A stretch of 33,490 nt of DNA from an uncultured Bacilli bacterium. GTDB lineage: Bacteria; Bacillota_I; Bacilli_A; RF39; UBA660. The stretch lies in the NCBI GenBank assembly GCA_944358415.1, contig CALVRA010000013.1, forward strand, positions 1 to 33,490, in the 5' to 3' direction. Below the pieces are notes generated by a model. The model did no database searches and was not told where the DNA came from. It saw only the letters and a program-made list of their open reading frames with translations. Below are positions 23,768 through 31,192 of the stretch, piece after piece; within the stretch, counting starts at the first letter, position 1; every line of letters begins with the position of its first letter. The position numbers and the translations under genes are program-made.

Positions 23768-24011
23768 GGAATATCACAGTTATATCATTATTTTCTCCAC
23801 AAAATTTAAAGAAGCTGTTGCTGTATCTACTATTGATAAAATATTAGTAATTGATGTATTTAATTATCAAGTATCAAAAGAAAATAAAGAAAAAGTAAAA
23901 AGTTTAGTTTATGAAAAGCTAGAAAAGTATTTCAATATATTACTAATAGAAATAGATGTGCATAATTATGATGATAGTGAATTTATAAATGCTTATTTAA
24001 AAAAATCATAA
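23766..24011 (+). other. Doubtful 81-codon frame just after tRNA-Ala
   Basis: A frame from TTG 23766 reads 81 codons to a stop at 24011. Its translation is protein-like (KILVIDVFNYQVSKENKEKV; helix then strand LLIEIDVH), yet it starts inside the tail of the tRNA terminator and has no ATG near its start. It may be the 3' end of a gene whose front was lost when the region was rearranged, or a chance frame. I recognise no family. Confidence 0.3.
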
Positions 24012-24268
24012 ACTTATTATAATTAGATTATAGTTGATATAAATATTTTAAATCATTATACTTTCTCCTTTACTTTTTTATTACTATATTAAAAATGTTA
24101 AAGGCTCATTGAATTTTATAACAAAAAGTGTTAATATAGTTTATAAATTATTAGGAAGCAGAAAGTTTGCTACTAAAACAATTTATTTACTTACATTTTT
24201 ATTTCATTTTGGTGGCAAATTACATATTTTTGTCACCTTTTAATTTATAAGTGAGAAAGGAGAAAAAT
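24012..24268 (+). other. Gene-poor AT-rich stretch before the CFI-box operon
   Basis: No convincing gene. A 44-codon frame from TTG 24111 (preceded by AAAGG) would encode a hydrophobic peptide (SVNIVYKLLGSRKFATKTIY, then LLTFLFHFGG) and could be a remnant. Together with the preceding doubtful frame this makes about 500 bp that looks like decayed or foreign DNA. Confidence 0.4.
24209..24243 (+). terminator. Terminator-like hairpin upstream of the two-gene operon
   Basis: GGTGGCAAA / TTTGTCACC stem (one G-T pair), loop of about 9, then four T. It lies only about 25 nt before the first gene of the operon, so it ends an upstream transcript or attenuates the operon. Confidence 0.5.
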
Positions 24269-24637
24269 ATGAATAATAATCAATATACTTTTACTTATGA
24301 AAATGAACCGAATGATAAGAATATTTATTATATGTTTCAACGTTTAATATTACCGACTATTATTTCTTCACAATATAAGCCTTATAAAAAGTATTGGGAA
24401 GATTATAAACGTTTATTATCAATTTTTACAAAATGGATAGGTATCTATTATAATAATGGTAATAGCTTAAAACTTATAAATGAAGATGATTTTAAGGAAA
24501 CTGATTCTTTAATAACTGATCTTAAATTCAATTGTTTAGAAATAGAGACAGAATACATTGAAGAAATAGATATTTGGTATAATGAGTTTTTAGAATTATG
24601 GAAAAAATCAGATTTGATTAAAGGGAGGGAAAATTAA
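24269..24637 (+). CDS. Unrecognised 122-aa protein, first gene of the CFI-box operon
   Basis: Acidic, helical and aromatic-rich soluble protein with no signal peptide (MNNNQYTFTYENEPNDKNIY; YKPYKKYWEDYKRLLSIFTK; LEIETEYIEEIDIWYNEFLE). Tyr and Trp are spaced along predicted helices. I know no family for it. It is followed 1 nt later by the CFI-box-like gene, so the products probably work together. ATG 24269 follows AAAGGAG; a GTG 18 nt upstream lies before the ribosome site and is not used. Confidence 0.7.
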   Translation: MNNNQYTFTYENEPNDKNIYYMFQRLILPTIISSQYKPYKKYWEDYKRLLSIFTKWIGIYYNNGNSLKLINEDDFKETDSLITDLKFNCLEIETEYIEEIDIWYNEFLELWKKSDLIKGREN

Positions 24638-24638
24638 T

Positions 24639-25235
24639 ATGTCAAAAGAAAGCAAAATAACATTAAAAGACGGAACTACAATTAAAGTTACTGGAGGAGG
24701 AAAAAAAGATAATGCTTCAGTGTCTATTTATCAAGGAGATTATAGAGATAAAGATAATCATTCTGCAACTCATATAAATATTAATGGAAAAACTGGAAAA
24801 GGAAGTATTGTGGAACACGGAACTAATCATTCAAATCAGCAAAAAACTGATACGCAATGTTATTTAACATCTGCTTGTATGAAACATTTTCAAAATGAAT
24901 TTGATGATAACTGCTATGAATTAACTGTTTTAAGATGGTTTAGAGATAATTTTGTTTCAAAAGAGGACATTGAGCTATATTATAAAGTTGCTCCTACAAT
25001 AGTCCAAAATATTGATGAATTAGATGACAATGAACAAATATATAATTATATATATAGCCATATTGTAGAAGCTTGCGTTAAAGCTATTGAAAATGGTGAC
25101 TATGATTTTGCATATAGTAGATATAAAAGTAGTGTTTTAGCTTTAAATGAACAATTTGGTAAAAAAGAAAAAGATCAAGAAACCGGTTTTGTAAAGAAAC
25201 TTGGTGCTTTACATAGTATACCTACTTTAGCATAA
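24639..25235 (+). CDS. Protein with a CFI-box-like C-terminal domain
   Basis: 198 aa. The N-terminal part (about 1-70) is polar and strand-rich, with Gly/Asn/His turns (KITLKDGTTIKVTGGGKKDN, HININGKTGKGSIVEHG). The C-terminal part matches the motif order of the 'CFI-box' domain seen at the ends of varied bacterial proteins: C-Y-L-T-S-A-C (about 73-79), DDNCYELTVLRWFRDNFV, then YYKVAPTIVQNID and a final helix. The function of that domain is not known to me. No signal peptide or membrane helix. The gene lies in a two-gene operon after a gene-poor stretch behind tRNA-Ala, which suggests accessory DNA. Confidence 0.7.
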   Translation: MSKESKITLKDGTTIKVTGGGKKDNASVSIYQGDYRDKDNHSATHININGKTGKGSIVEHGTNHSNQQKTDTQCYLTSACMKHFQNEFDDNCYELTVLRWFRDNFVSKEDIELYYKVAPTIVQNIDELDDNEQIYNYIYSHIVEACVKAIENGDYDFAYSRYKSSVLALNEQFGKKEKDQETGFVKKLGALHSIPTLA

Positions 25236-25293
25236 TATCATTTTTTTATTTTTATAAAATTGATCTTAATACTATGATTAAAAAAGTATATAC

Positions 25294-25330
25294 AAAAAGT
25301 CTATCATGAAAATTCATGGTAGACCTTTTT
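25294..25330. terminator. Bidirectional terminator between the CFI-box operon and tyrS
   Basis: AGTCTATCATGAA / TTCATGGTAGACCT stem flanked by A5 and T5, so it can end both convergent transcripts. Confidence 0.85.
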
Positions 25331-26519
25331 ATTTCAAAATAATTTTAAGAAATTGTTTTTTACCTTTTTGAATAACTAATTCATTATTGATGAAATCTTG
25401 TTCATTCATAATGTGTTTAGTATCATTCATTTTTTCGCTATTAAATTTAATACCGTTTTGTTCAACCATTCTTCTAGCTTCTGATTTCGATGGAAGGAGT
25501 TTTATATTTACTAAAAAGCTTAATACATCTAAGTTTTCATTTAGAATATTTTTATCTAAAGTTATAGTTTCAATATTAGTTGGTATTCCGCCTTTGGCAA
25601 CGGTGTTATACCTTTGTTCAGCTTGTTTTATATACTTTTCACCATGGTACATTTTGATGATTTCTTTAGCATATATTTTATGTGCTTCAACAATGTCACC
25701 ATTCATAATTTCATCTATTTCATCTTTAGATAAATCTGTTGTTAATTTAAAATAATCTATTAAAACGTTGTCAGGTATTTGCATTGATTTTTCATACATA
25801 ACTTCAGGTGAATCAGTTAAGCCGATATAGTTATCTAAAGATTTACTCATTTTATTTTTACCATCTAAACCTACTAAAAGTGGGAATGTTAAAACATCTT
25901 GAGGTTCTTGTCCATAATCTTTTTGCAATTCTCTACCAACTAACAGATTAAATACTTGGTCAGTTCCACCAATTTCTACATCGGCATGAAGTGCGACTGA
26001 GTCATAACCTTGCATTAGTGGATATAAAAACTCATGGATGCCAATTGGAGTATTATTTTTAAATCTTTTATTAAAGTCGTCTCTTTCTAAGATTCTGGCG
26101 ACAGTATATTTGCTAGTAAGGCTTAGTATATCACTGAAGTTCATTTCACCAAGCCATTTTGAGTTATAGACAACTTTTGTTTTTTCTGGGTCTAATATTT
26201 TAGTTACTTGTTTAAAATAAGACTCACCACTTTTTCTTGTTTCTTCAAAAGTTAAGGCTGGTCTAGTTTTAGATTTACCGCTTGGATCACCAATCATAGC
26301 AGTGAAATCTCCAATTACGAAGATTACTTCATGACCCATATCTTGAAAGTATTTTAAGGCTCTTAATACAACTGTATGTCCTAGATGTAAATCTGGTCTT
26401 GATGGGTCAGCTCCTAATTTGATTTTTAATTTTCTTCCACTTTTTATTTTTTCTTTTAATGTTTCTTCACTATAAATATTTTCAGCTTTTGCTAAAATTA
26501 ATTCTAATTCTTTTTGCAT
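25329..26519 (-). CDS. tyrS: Tyrosyl-tRNA synthetase (TyrZ-like type)
   Basis: 396 aa. Class I synthetase that charges tRNA-Tyr, whose gene is also in this window. HLGH (45-48) is the HIGH motif, NKMSKSLDN the KMSKS motif, and GYDSVALHADVEIGGTDQ continuing into VFNLLVGR is the tyrosine pocket. The C-terminus has an S4-like RNA-binding domain (LLPSKSEARRMVEQNGIKFN). GDFTAMIGDPSGKSKTRP fits the TyrZ-like subgroup. Expression is controlled by the T-box leader upstream. Confidence 0.96.
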   Translation of the reverse strand: MQKELELILAKAENIYSEETLKEKIKSGRKLKIKLGADPSRPDLHLGHTVVLRALKYFQDMGHEVIFVIGDFTAMIGDPSGKSKTRPALTFEETRKSGESYFKQVTKILDPEKTKVVYNSKWLGEMNFSDILSLTSKYTVARILERDDFNKRFKNNTPIGIHEFLYPLMQGYDSVALHADVEIGGTDQVFNLLVGRELQKDYGQEPQDVLTFPLLVGLDGKNKMSKSLDNYIGLTDSPEVMYEKSMQIPDNVLIDYFKLTTDLSKDEIDEIMNGDIVEAHKIYAKEIIKMYHGEKYIKQAEQRYNTVAKGGIPTNIETITLDKNILNENLDVLSFLVNIKLLPSKSEARRMVEQNGIKFNSEKMNDTKHIMNEQDFINNELVIQKGKKQFLKIILK

Positions 26520-26535
26520 GTTTTCATTTCCTTTC

Positions 26536-26749
26536 TAAAAAAGCACATTTCACTATAATATAGAGACGAATTATCGCGGTACCACTCTATTTCACAGTTA
26601 AATGTGCACTTATTTATCAGTAACGGAATAACCCGATTAAACTCATAATAGTGTAATTCAGATATTCATAATTGCTTATTTACACCAACCATAAGCTCTC
26701 TATATTTAATTATAAAATCCTACTAAATATTAATCACTGTTTAATTTAT
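26536..26749 (-). promoter_or_regulatory. T-box riboswitch leader of tyrS
   Basis: Minus strand. The conserved T-box sequence GAGTGGTACCGCG lies at 26575-26587. The terminator pairs GCACATTT (26600-26607 read on minus) with AAATGTGC (26543-26550), then TTTTTT. Stem I begins near 26700 with AGAGAGC and GGTTGGTG. Both tyrosine codons occur nearby (GAATATC and GAATTACAC), so the exact specifier cannot be fixed by eye. Uncharged tRNA-Tyr would pair with the specifier and T-box and allow read-through. Confidence 0.93.
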
Positions 26750-26755
26750 GTAATA

Positions 26756-26784
26756 ATTTTATCATATTTTAATTTTCTTGACAA
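26756..26784 (-). promoter_or_regulatory. Sigma-A promoter of tyrS
   Basis: Minus strand TTGTCA (26779-26784), 17 bp, TAAAAT (26756-26761). Confidence 0.75.
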
Positions 26785-26797
26785 CAATTAATGTAAT

Positions 26798-28237
26798 TTA
26801 TTTACTAAACTGTTTAATTAATTGTTTAGCTTTTAGGGTTTTGGCTTTATCTTGCCATTCAATGTGAGGAGCAGATACTGGATCTGTAAGGATTTTAATA
26901 CGGTCTTTATTTTGTAAGATATAATCAACACTTTCTTTTTCATCATTAACAATAACGCCTATCATAGTGTTTCCGATATTAGGATTTAATTTGTAAGCAA
27001 AATCTATAGCTGTGCTTCCTTTTGGAAGTTCTATGATATCACCTTTTGGGGTATAGACATAAATAGTAGTACTTAATAGTTCTCTTTTTACTCTATTGAC
27101 AAATTCGGCATTATCAGAAATTATAGAGTTTAATTCAGTGATTGATTTAAAAAATTGATATTTGTTTTTCAAATCTTTTTGCATAGTATCTTCAGCATCA
27201 TTTTTATGTAGTTCCCAATAAGCCGGAAGACCATAAGTATCAATTTTATCCATATCATGAGTTCTTATTTGAATTTGGACTAGTCTATCACTTGGTCCAA
27301 AGACGGTTGTATGAAGTGATTGATACATATTTGTTTTAGGATTAAAGATGTAATCTTTAAATTTACTATTAATTGGTGGATAAACACTATGGACGTACCC
27401 TAGAGTTCTAAAGCAGTCATTTATATCACTTACCATTATTTTAATAGCAATTAAGTCATGAACATCAATAACTTTTTTCCCTTTAATTAATTGTTTATAT
27501 AAACCATATATGCTTTTAATTCTTTGTTTATGCTTAAACGGAATGTTATTGTCAGCTAGGGTGTTACCTATTTGTTCTAATGTTTCATACATGACACTAT
27601 CTAAGTTATCTTTAAGTTGTGATAATTGATTAGAAATATAGTTATAATAGTCTTTTCTTAAATAGTATAATGATAAGTCTTCAAGTTCTGATTTTATTTG
27701 ATATGCTCCTAAATAGTAGGCTAGTGGTGAAAATATTTCCATGGTCTCTAAGGCATTTTCTTTTTGTTTAAATTCACTTTTGTATTCTAAGGTACGCATG
27801 TTATGGAGTCTATCAGCTAGTTTAATTATGATAATTCTAACATCTTTTTCTAAGCTTGTTATTATTTTTCTAGTATTTGTAGCAACTTGTTGCTGTTTTG
27901 ATGAAAAATTCATTTTACTTATTTTAGTAACGCCATCAACTAGGTTAGCAATTGTTTGGTTAAATTCATTAGCGATTTTTTCTTTATTCATACTTGTATC
28001 TTCAATGGTGTCATGAAGTAATGCTGCACAAATGGTATCTGAATCGGCTTTCATTTGTGATAATATAAAAGCGACAGATAATGGATGGACAATATAATCT
28101 TCACCACTCTGACGCTTTTGTCCTTCATGCATTTTATTTGCACACCAAAAGGCTTTAGAAATCATATCTAAAGATTTCTCATTTTCTATGTAATTTCTTA
28201 CATTATTCATTAAATCGTTATAACTCACTTCCCTCAT
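26798..28237 (-). CDS. Short RelA/SpoT homologue: (p)ppGpp hydrolase with degenerate synthetase, no C-terminal half
   Basis: 479 aa, against about 730 for long RSH proteins. HD hydrolase domain: RQSGEDYIVHP (42-52), HDTIED (75-80), LVDGVTK (99-105) and LADRLHNMRTL (140-150), all intact. Synthetase domain: IKSIYGLYKQL (240-250), FKDYIFNPKTNMYQSLHT (293-310). The catalytic glutamate of the EVQIRT motif is glutamine here (Q321, QIQIRT), the Arg of the family's AVRI motif is Lys (AIKI), and the usual GVAAHW reads GLPAYW. A TGS domain (about 392-455) ends the protein; the helical, zinc-finger and ACT domains that sense the ribosome are absent. It is probably a (p)ppGpp hydrolase; a synthetase should exist elsewhere. 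Start ATG 28237 after GGGGTG. Confidence 0.88.
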   Translation of the reverse strand: MREVSYNDLMNNVRNYIENEKSLDMISKAFWCANKMHEGQKRQSGEDYIVHPLSVAFILSQMKADSDTICAALLHDTIEDTSMNKEKIANEFNQTIANLVDGVTKISKMNFSSKQQQVATNTRKIITSLEKDVRIIIIKLADRLHNMRTLEYKSEFKQKENALETMEIFSPLAYYLGAYQIKSELEDLSLYYLRKDYYNYISNQLSQLKDNLDSVMYETLEQIGNTLADNNIPFKHKQRIKSIYGLYKQLIKGKKVIDVHDLIAIKIMVSDINDCFRTLGYVHSVYPPINSKFKDYIFNPKTNMYQSLHTTVFGPSDRLVQIQIRTHDMDKIDTYGLPAYWELHKNDAEDTMQKDLKNKYQFFKSITELNSIISDNAEFVNRVKRELLSTTIYVYTPKGDIIELPKGSTAIDFAYKLNPNIGNTMIGVIVNDEKESVDYILQNKDRIKILTDPVSAPHIEWQDKAKTLKAKQLIKQFSK

Positions 28238-28330
28238 ATTTTACACCCCACTACATATAATTTATTGTTAATAATACTACTATTTTAAGAGAAATGCAAG
28301 AAGATTTTTAGTTTTTTAATTTTTTTGATA

Positions 28331-28359
28331 TTGAATTATGTTTAAATTACAGATATACT
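28331..28359 (+). promoter_or_regulatory. Sigma-A promoter of the lipoprotein gene
   Basis: TTGAAT (28331-28336), 17 bp, TATACT (28354-28359), ending 15 nt before the ATG. Confidence 0.75.
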
Positions 28360-28374
28360 AATATTGGTGGTATT

Positions 28375-28785
28375 ATGAAAATAATAATTATTGTATTAAG
28401 CTGTTTAATTTTAAGTGGGTGTGCGAATCATAATGTTATATGTGTACGTGAGAATGATATAGATGAGGGACAAATGAAAGAAGTACAAAAAATATCATTT
28501 ATTAACAATAAAATAGATGAATATAGTATTGATATTCAATTTAAGGTTAACAATGATGCTTTAGAGTATAGGAAAGTAATTTTTGAAAGTTTGAAAAATT
28601 CCTTTGATAGATATGATGGAAAAGATGGGATAAAATATACTGTTCAAGAAAAGGATAAGCGTATAGAAATTAATATTAAAGGTGATTATGATAAAATGAG
28701 CGATGATTTAGGATTTGATAAAGATGCGAGTTTAAATGAAGTTATAGAATTTTTAGAAAATGATGGATATACTTGTAAGTACTGA
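28375..28785 (+). CDS. Small lipoprotein of unknown function
   Basis: 136 aa. A signal peptide with lipobox LSGC (C16) is plain: MKIIIIVLSCLILSGC. The mature part is charged and repeats strand-helix patterns (EVQKISFINNKIDEYSIDIQ; ALEYRKVIFESLKNSF; IEINIKGDYDKMSDDLG), as in small lipoproteins of the YehR/DUF1307 kind, but I cannot assign it firmly. It would be anchored on the outer face of the membrane. It has its own promoter and is convergent with the thioredoxin-like gene. Confidence 0.75.
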   Translation: MKIIIIVLSCLILSGCANHNVICVRENDIDEGQMKEVQKISFINNKIDEYSIDIQFKVNNDALEYRKVIFESLKNSFDRYDGKDGIKYTVQEKDKRIEINIKGDYDKMSDDLGFDKDASLNEVIEFLENDGYTCKY

Positions 28786-28802
28786 TAAAGTGCTTTTTAT
28801 TT

Positions 28803-28836
28803 AAAAATAATGGGTTTTTGTTAACCCATTATTTTA
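28803..28836. terminator. Bidirectional terminator
   Basis: AATAATGGG / CCCATTATT stem with T-rich flanks on both strands, shared by the lipoprotein gene and the convergent thioredoxin-like gene. Confidence 0.8.
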
Positions 28837-29683
28837 ATCCTATTTCTTCAAAAATGCTATTTAAATCTTCTTCTTTGTTTGTATAACCGCTAATATCTTT
28901 AACAACTTTTTTATCTTGAATGGCAAGGGTAAGTGGAGTTCCCCAACTTGAGTTATCATCAAAGTAATCTAGTGATGATATAATGTTTTGGACATCCTCA
29001 CTATCCATTGTATCAATTTCTAAAATATAAGCTGGCAAATCATTTTCACCGGCATACTCATTTAAATATGGTAAGTATTGTTCACAATAACTACATGTTG
29101 ATTGAGTAATGGCCATAATGAATGGAGTATCACTATTATATAAGCAATCATATTGGTCAGCTGTTAGTCTAGCTAAGTTTGTGTATTCTTCATCTGTTTG
29201 AACCCCACAAGTAAATTTAACAAAATTAGAATCTTTTAAAAATTTATTGATTGCATCAGTTTTGTTTATATTTTTATCTAATCCGTTAGTAACTTTACCA
29301 TTTTCAACAATGACTAAAGCTGTGTCATCGTAAGATGCCTTATCGGTTTTTAAATCATTTTTGATATTTTTTAAATCTGAATTTGATAATTCATCACTAA
29401 GATAATAAATCCCGCGTCCAATTTCTTTGGCTGCTTCATTTAAGGCTTTTTTTTCATTATTATTTAAGCCATCAGATATAGCTAAAGCAAATTTACTATC
29501 TTGTTTAGATAAGCATTCATATTGTTTATAGTTAATACTTCCTAAGTTACTATAATCAGAGTCAGCTTTAACACTACAGGTAAATGTTTTATCTGGTTCT
29601 GGCCAAAAAGCAATAGCAAGTATAACTGCGACAATTAAAATTATTGAAATAAAAAATATTAGCATTCTTTTGTTCTCATTCAT
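28829..29683 (-). CDS. Membrane-anchored protein with two thioredoxin-like halves, one inactive
   Basis: 284 aa. An N-terminal membrane helix (about 7-27) is followed by two related halves. Each starts FTC.V, then YTNL/YSNL, then QY.CL (C36 and C57; C159 and C180). In the second half this leads into PFIMAITQSTCSYCEQYLPY with a CxxC pair (C197-C200) and later WGTPLTLAI, the expected cis-proline. In the first half the CxxC position reads DGLNNNEKKAL and has no cysteine. It is probably an extracytoplasmic thiol-disulfide protein with a structural first half. The extra cysteine pair in each half is unusual. Start 29683 after AGAGGT. Confidence 0.78.
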   Translation of the reverse strand: MNENKRMLIFFISIILIVAVILAIAFWPEPDKTFTCSVKADSDYSNLGSINYKQYECLSKQDSKFALAISDGLNNNEKKALNEAAKEIGRGIYYLSDELSNSDLKNIKNDLKTDKASYDDTALVIVENGKVTNGLDKNINKTDAINKFLKDSNFVKFTCGVQTDEEYTNLARLTADQYDCLYNSDTPFIMAITQSTCSYCEQYLPYLNEYAGENDLPAYILEIDTMDSEDVQNIISSLDYFDDNSSWGTPLTLAIQDKKVVKDISGYTNKEEDLNSIFEEIGLK

Positions 29684-29981
29684 ATTGTACCTCTTCTTTC
29701 CTTTTATATAATAACACATTTAACGTTTTTATATCAATATTTTGATATGAAATTTTAATGAAAATGGTTATTTTTTAATGAGTTTTTTAGGAATTTAATT
29801 TAGAGTGTTAATGCTTTTTTAAGAAACAATTTTTACCTTTGAGAGAAATTTCGGATACACATTAATATTTAGTTTTAATATATAGTCGCTTTAAAATATT
29901 TGAGTAAATTTGTTTTATTACTTCTATTTTATGAAATACATTTAATGGTATATTATTATTTTTTTATTTATATATTTTAAT

Positions 29982-30803
29982 ATGAAATATTTAATGCTTT
30001 TATTTAAAGGTTTTATTATTGGAACTGCAAAGATTATTCCTGGAGTAAGTGGGGCGATTATTGCAATGAGTTTTGGGGTTTACGAAAGGCTTGTAAATAT
30101 TATGTCAAAGCCAACAAAAATAAGGGCTAATGATGTAAAGTTTATGCTTTTTTTAGGAATTGGAGGAGCTATTGGGGTTGGTTTTTTTAGTAAATTTGTG
30201 ATTTGGTGTCTTGAAACGATATATTTTCCTATTATGTTACTTTTTATAGGCTTAATTATTGGTGGCTTGACTGATGTTTTACACGAAATAAAAAAAGACG
30301 GAAATAATTTGTCCAAAGGGTTAATTTTTGTTATTTGTTTTAGCCTAGTATATTATTTAATTAATATTAAGAAGATGAATGTTAGTTTAAATAATTCTTT
30401 AGTTTATGTTTTTATGGGAATAACAGAGTCTTTGACTACAGTAATACCTGGTATTAGTGGAACAGCAATATTTATGGCTTTGGGATGGTATGAAAAATTG
30501 TTAGAAGTTTTTGAGCATATGGTTGGTTTAAATATTAATATGGAAATTATTTTATTTTTTATAAGTTTTATTATTAGTACTATAATGGTTTCTAAGTTAA
30601 TTACTTTTCTTTTTAAAAAATATAAGTCTTTGGCTTATACTGGGGTTTTAGCTTTTATGATAGCATCGCTTGAAATTATGATGGAAAAAGCTTTATTTAG
30701 TGAATTTTCTTTTTTGGAATTTATTTTGGGAATAATATTTTTTATTATTGGAGTTTTAGGTACTAGGAAAATTAATAATCTTTTTAGCAAGTTTTCTAGG
30801 TAA
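29982..30803 (+). CDS. popT: Polyprenyl-phosphate transporter, DUF368/PopT family
   Basis: 273 aa, about eight membrane segments. Two related signature loops mark the inverted-repeat fold: KGFIIGTAKIIPGVSGAIIA (about 9-28) and ESLTTVIPGISGTAIFMALG (about 149-168). DUF368 proteins return undecaprenyl phosphate across the membrane for reuse in wall synthesis. That fits a window with ponA, mltG and vanY genes. The ATG lacks a recognisable ribosome site; weak TATATT boxes lie 5 and 27 nt before it. The 262-bp gap upstream shows nothing else I can name. Confidence 0.88.
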   Translation: MKYLMLLFKGFIIGTAKIIPGVSGAIIAMSFGVYERLVNIMSKPTKIRANDVKFMLFLGIGGAIGVGFFSKFVIWCLETIYFPIMLLFIGLIIGGLTDVLHEIKKDGNNLSKGLIFVICFSLVYYLINIKKMNVSLNNSLVYVFMGITESLTTVIPGISGTAIFMALGWYEKLLEVFEHMVGLNINMEIILFFISFIISTIMVSKLITFLFKKYKSLAYTGVLAFMIASLEIMMEKALFSEFSFLEFILGIIFFIIGVLGTRKINNLFSKFSR

Positions 30804-30831
30804 TATCATATTATTATTTAGGAGTGATTTT

Positions 30832-31146
30832 ATGGATAAGAAAATACCAAAAGTATATGCGAATAAGATAGAAGGAAAAGCTGGAAACAATAAGGATGTT
30901 TATTATTCACATTTAGAAGATGAGATTACTAATGAACGTAGTCCAAAAGTATTAGAAAAAAATGTAAATCAAAAGATTAATGATATATTTAATTCTACTA
31001 ACTATATTTATAAAGCTGATGTTAGACTTACTTTAAAAAGTGGAACAGTGGCTAAAAGGATTGTGGGACGTAATTCTACGCATTTAATTACAATAGATAA
31101 TGAGCTGATTCCTTTAACTGATATTTTGGATATTGAAAAAAGCTAA
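30832..31146 (+). CDS. Unrecognised 104-aa protein downstream of popT
   Basis: Soluble, charged. The first half is lysine- and asparagine-rich and probably flexible. The second half (about 60-104, KADVRLTLKSGTVAKRIVGR, then HLITIDNELIPLTDILDIE) reads as five short strands with a turn, like a small SH3- or Sm-like barrel. I do not recognise a family. It has a good ribosome site (TTTAGGAG), follows popT by 28 nt and shares its terminator, so they form one operon. Confidence 0.65.
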   Translation: MDKKIPKVYANKIEGKAGNNKDVYYSHLEDEITNERSPKVLEKNVNQKINDIFNSTNYIYKADVRLTLKSGTVAKRIVGRNSTHLITIDNELIPLTDILDIEKS

Positions 31147-31163
31147 TGGTGGTTAGCTTTTTC
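31136..31163 (+). terminator. Terminator of popT and the 104-aa gene
   Basis: AAAAAGCTAA / TTAGCTTTTT stem with a 6-nt loop; near-symmetric, so it may work both ways for the convergent HExxH gene. Confidence 0.8.
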
Positions 31164-31192
31164 AATTATAGAAAGATAAATTTTTATAATTA

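Noticed and set aside
23711-23806. A second copy of the tRNA-Ala 3' end (TTATTTTCTCCACAAAAT at about 23789) as an integration site
   Set aside because: The match needs a 2-base and a 1-base gap over fewer than 20 bases in AT-rich DNA, and there is no integrase gene. Too weak to call an att site.
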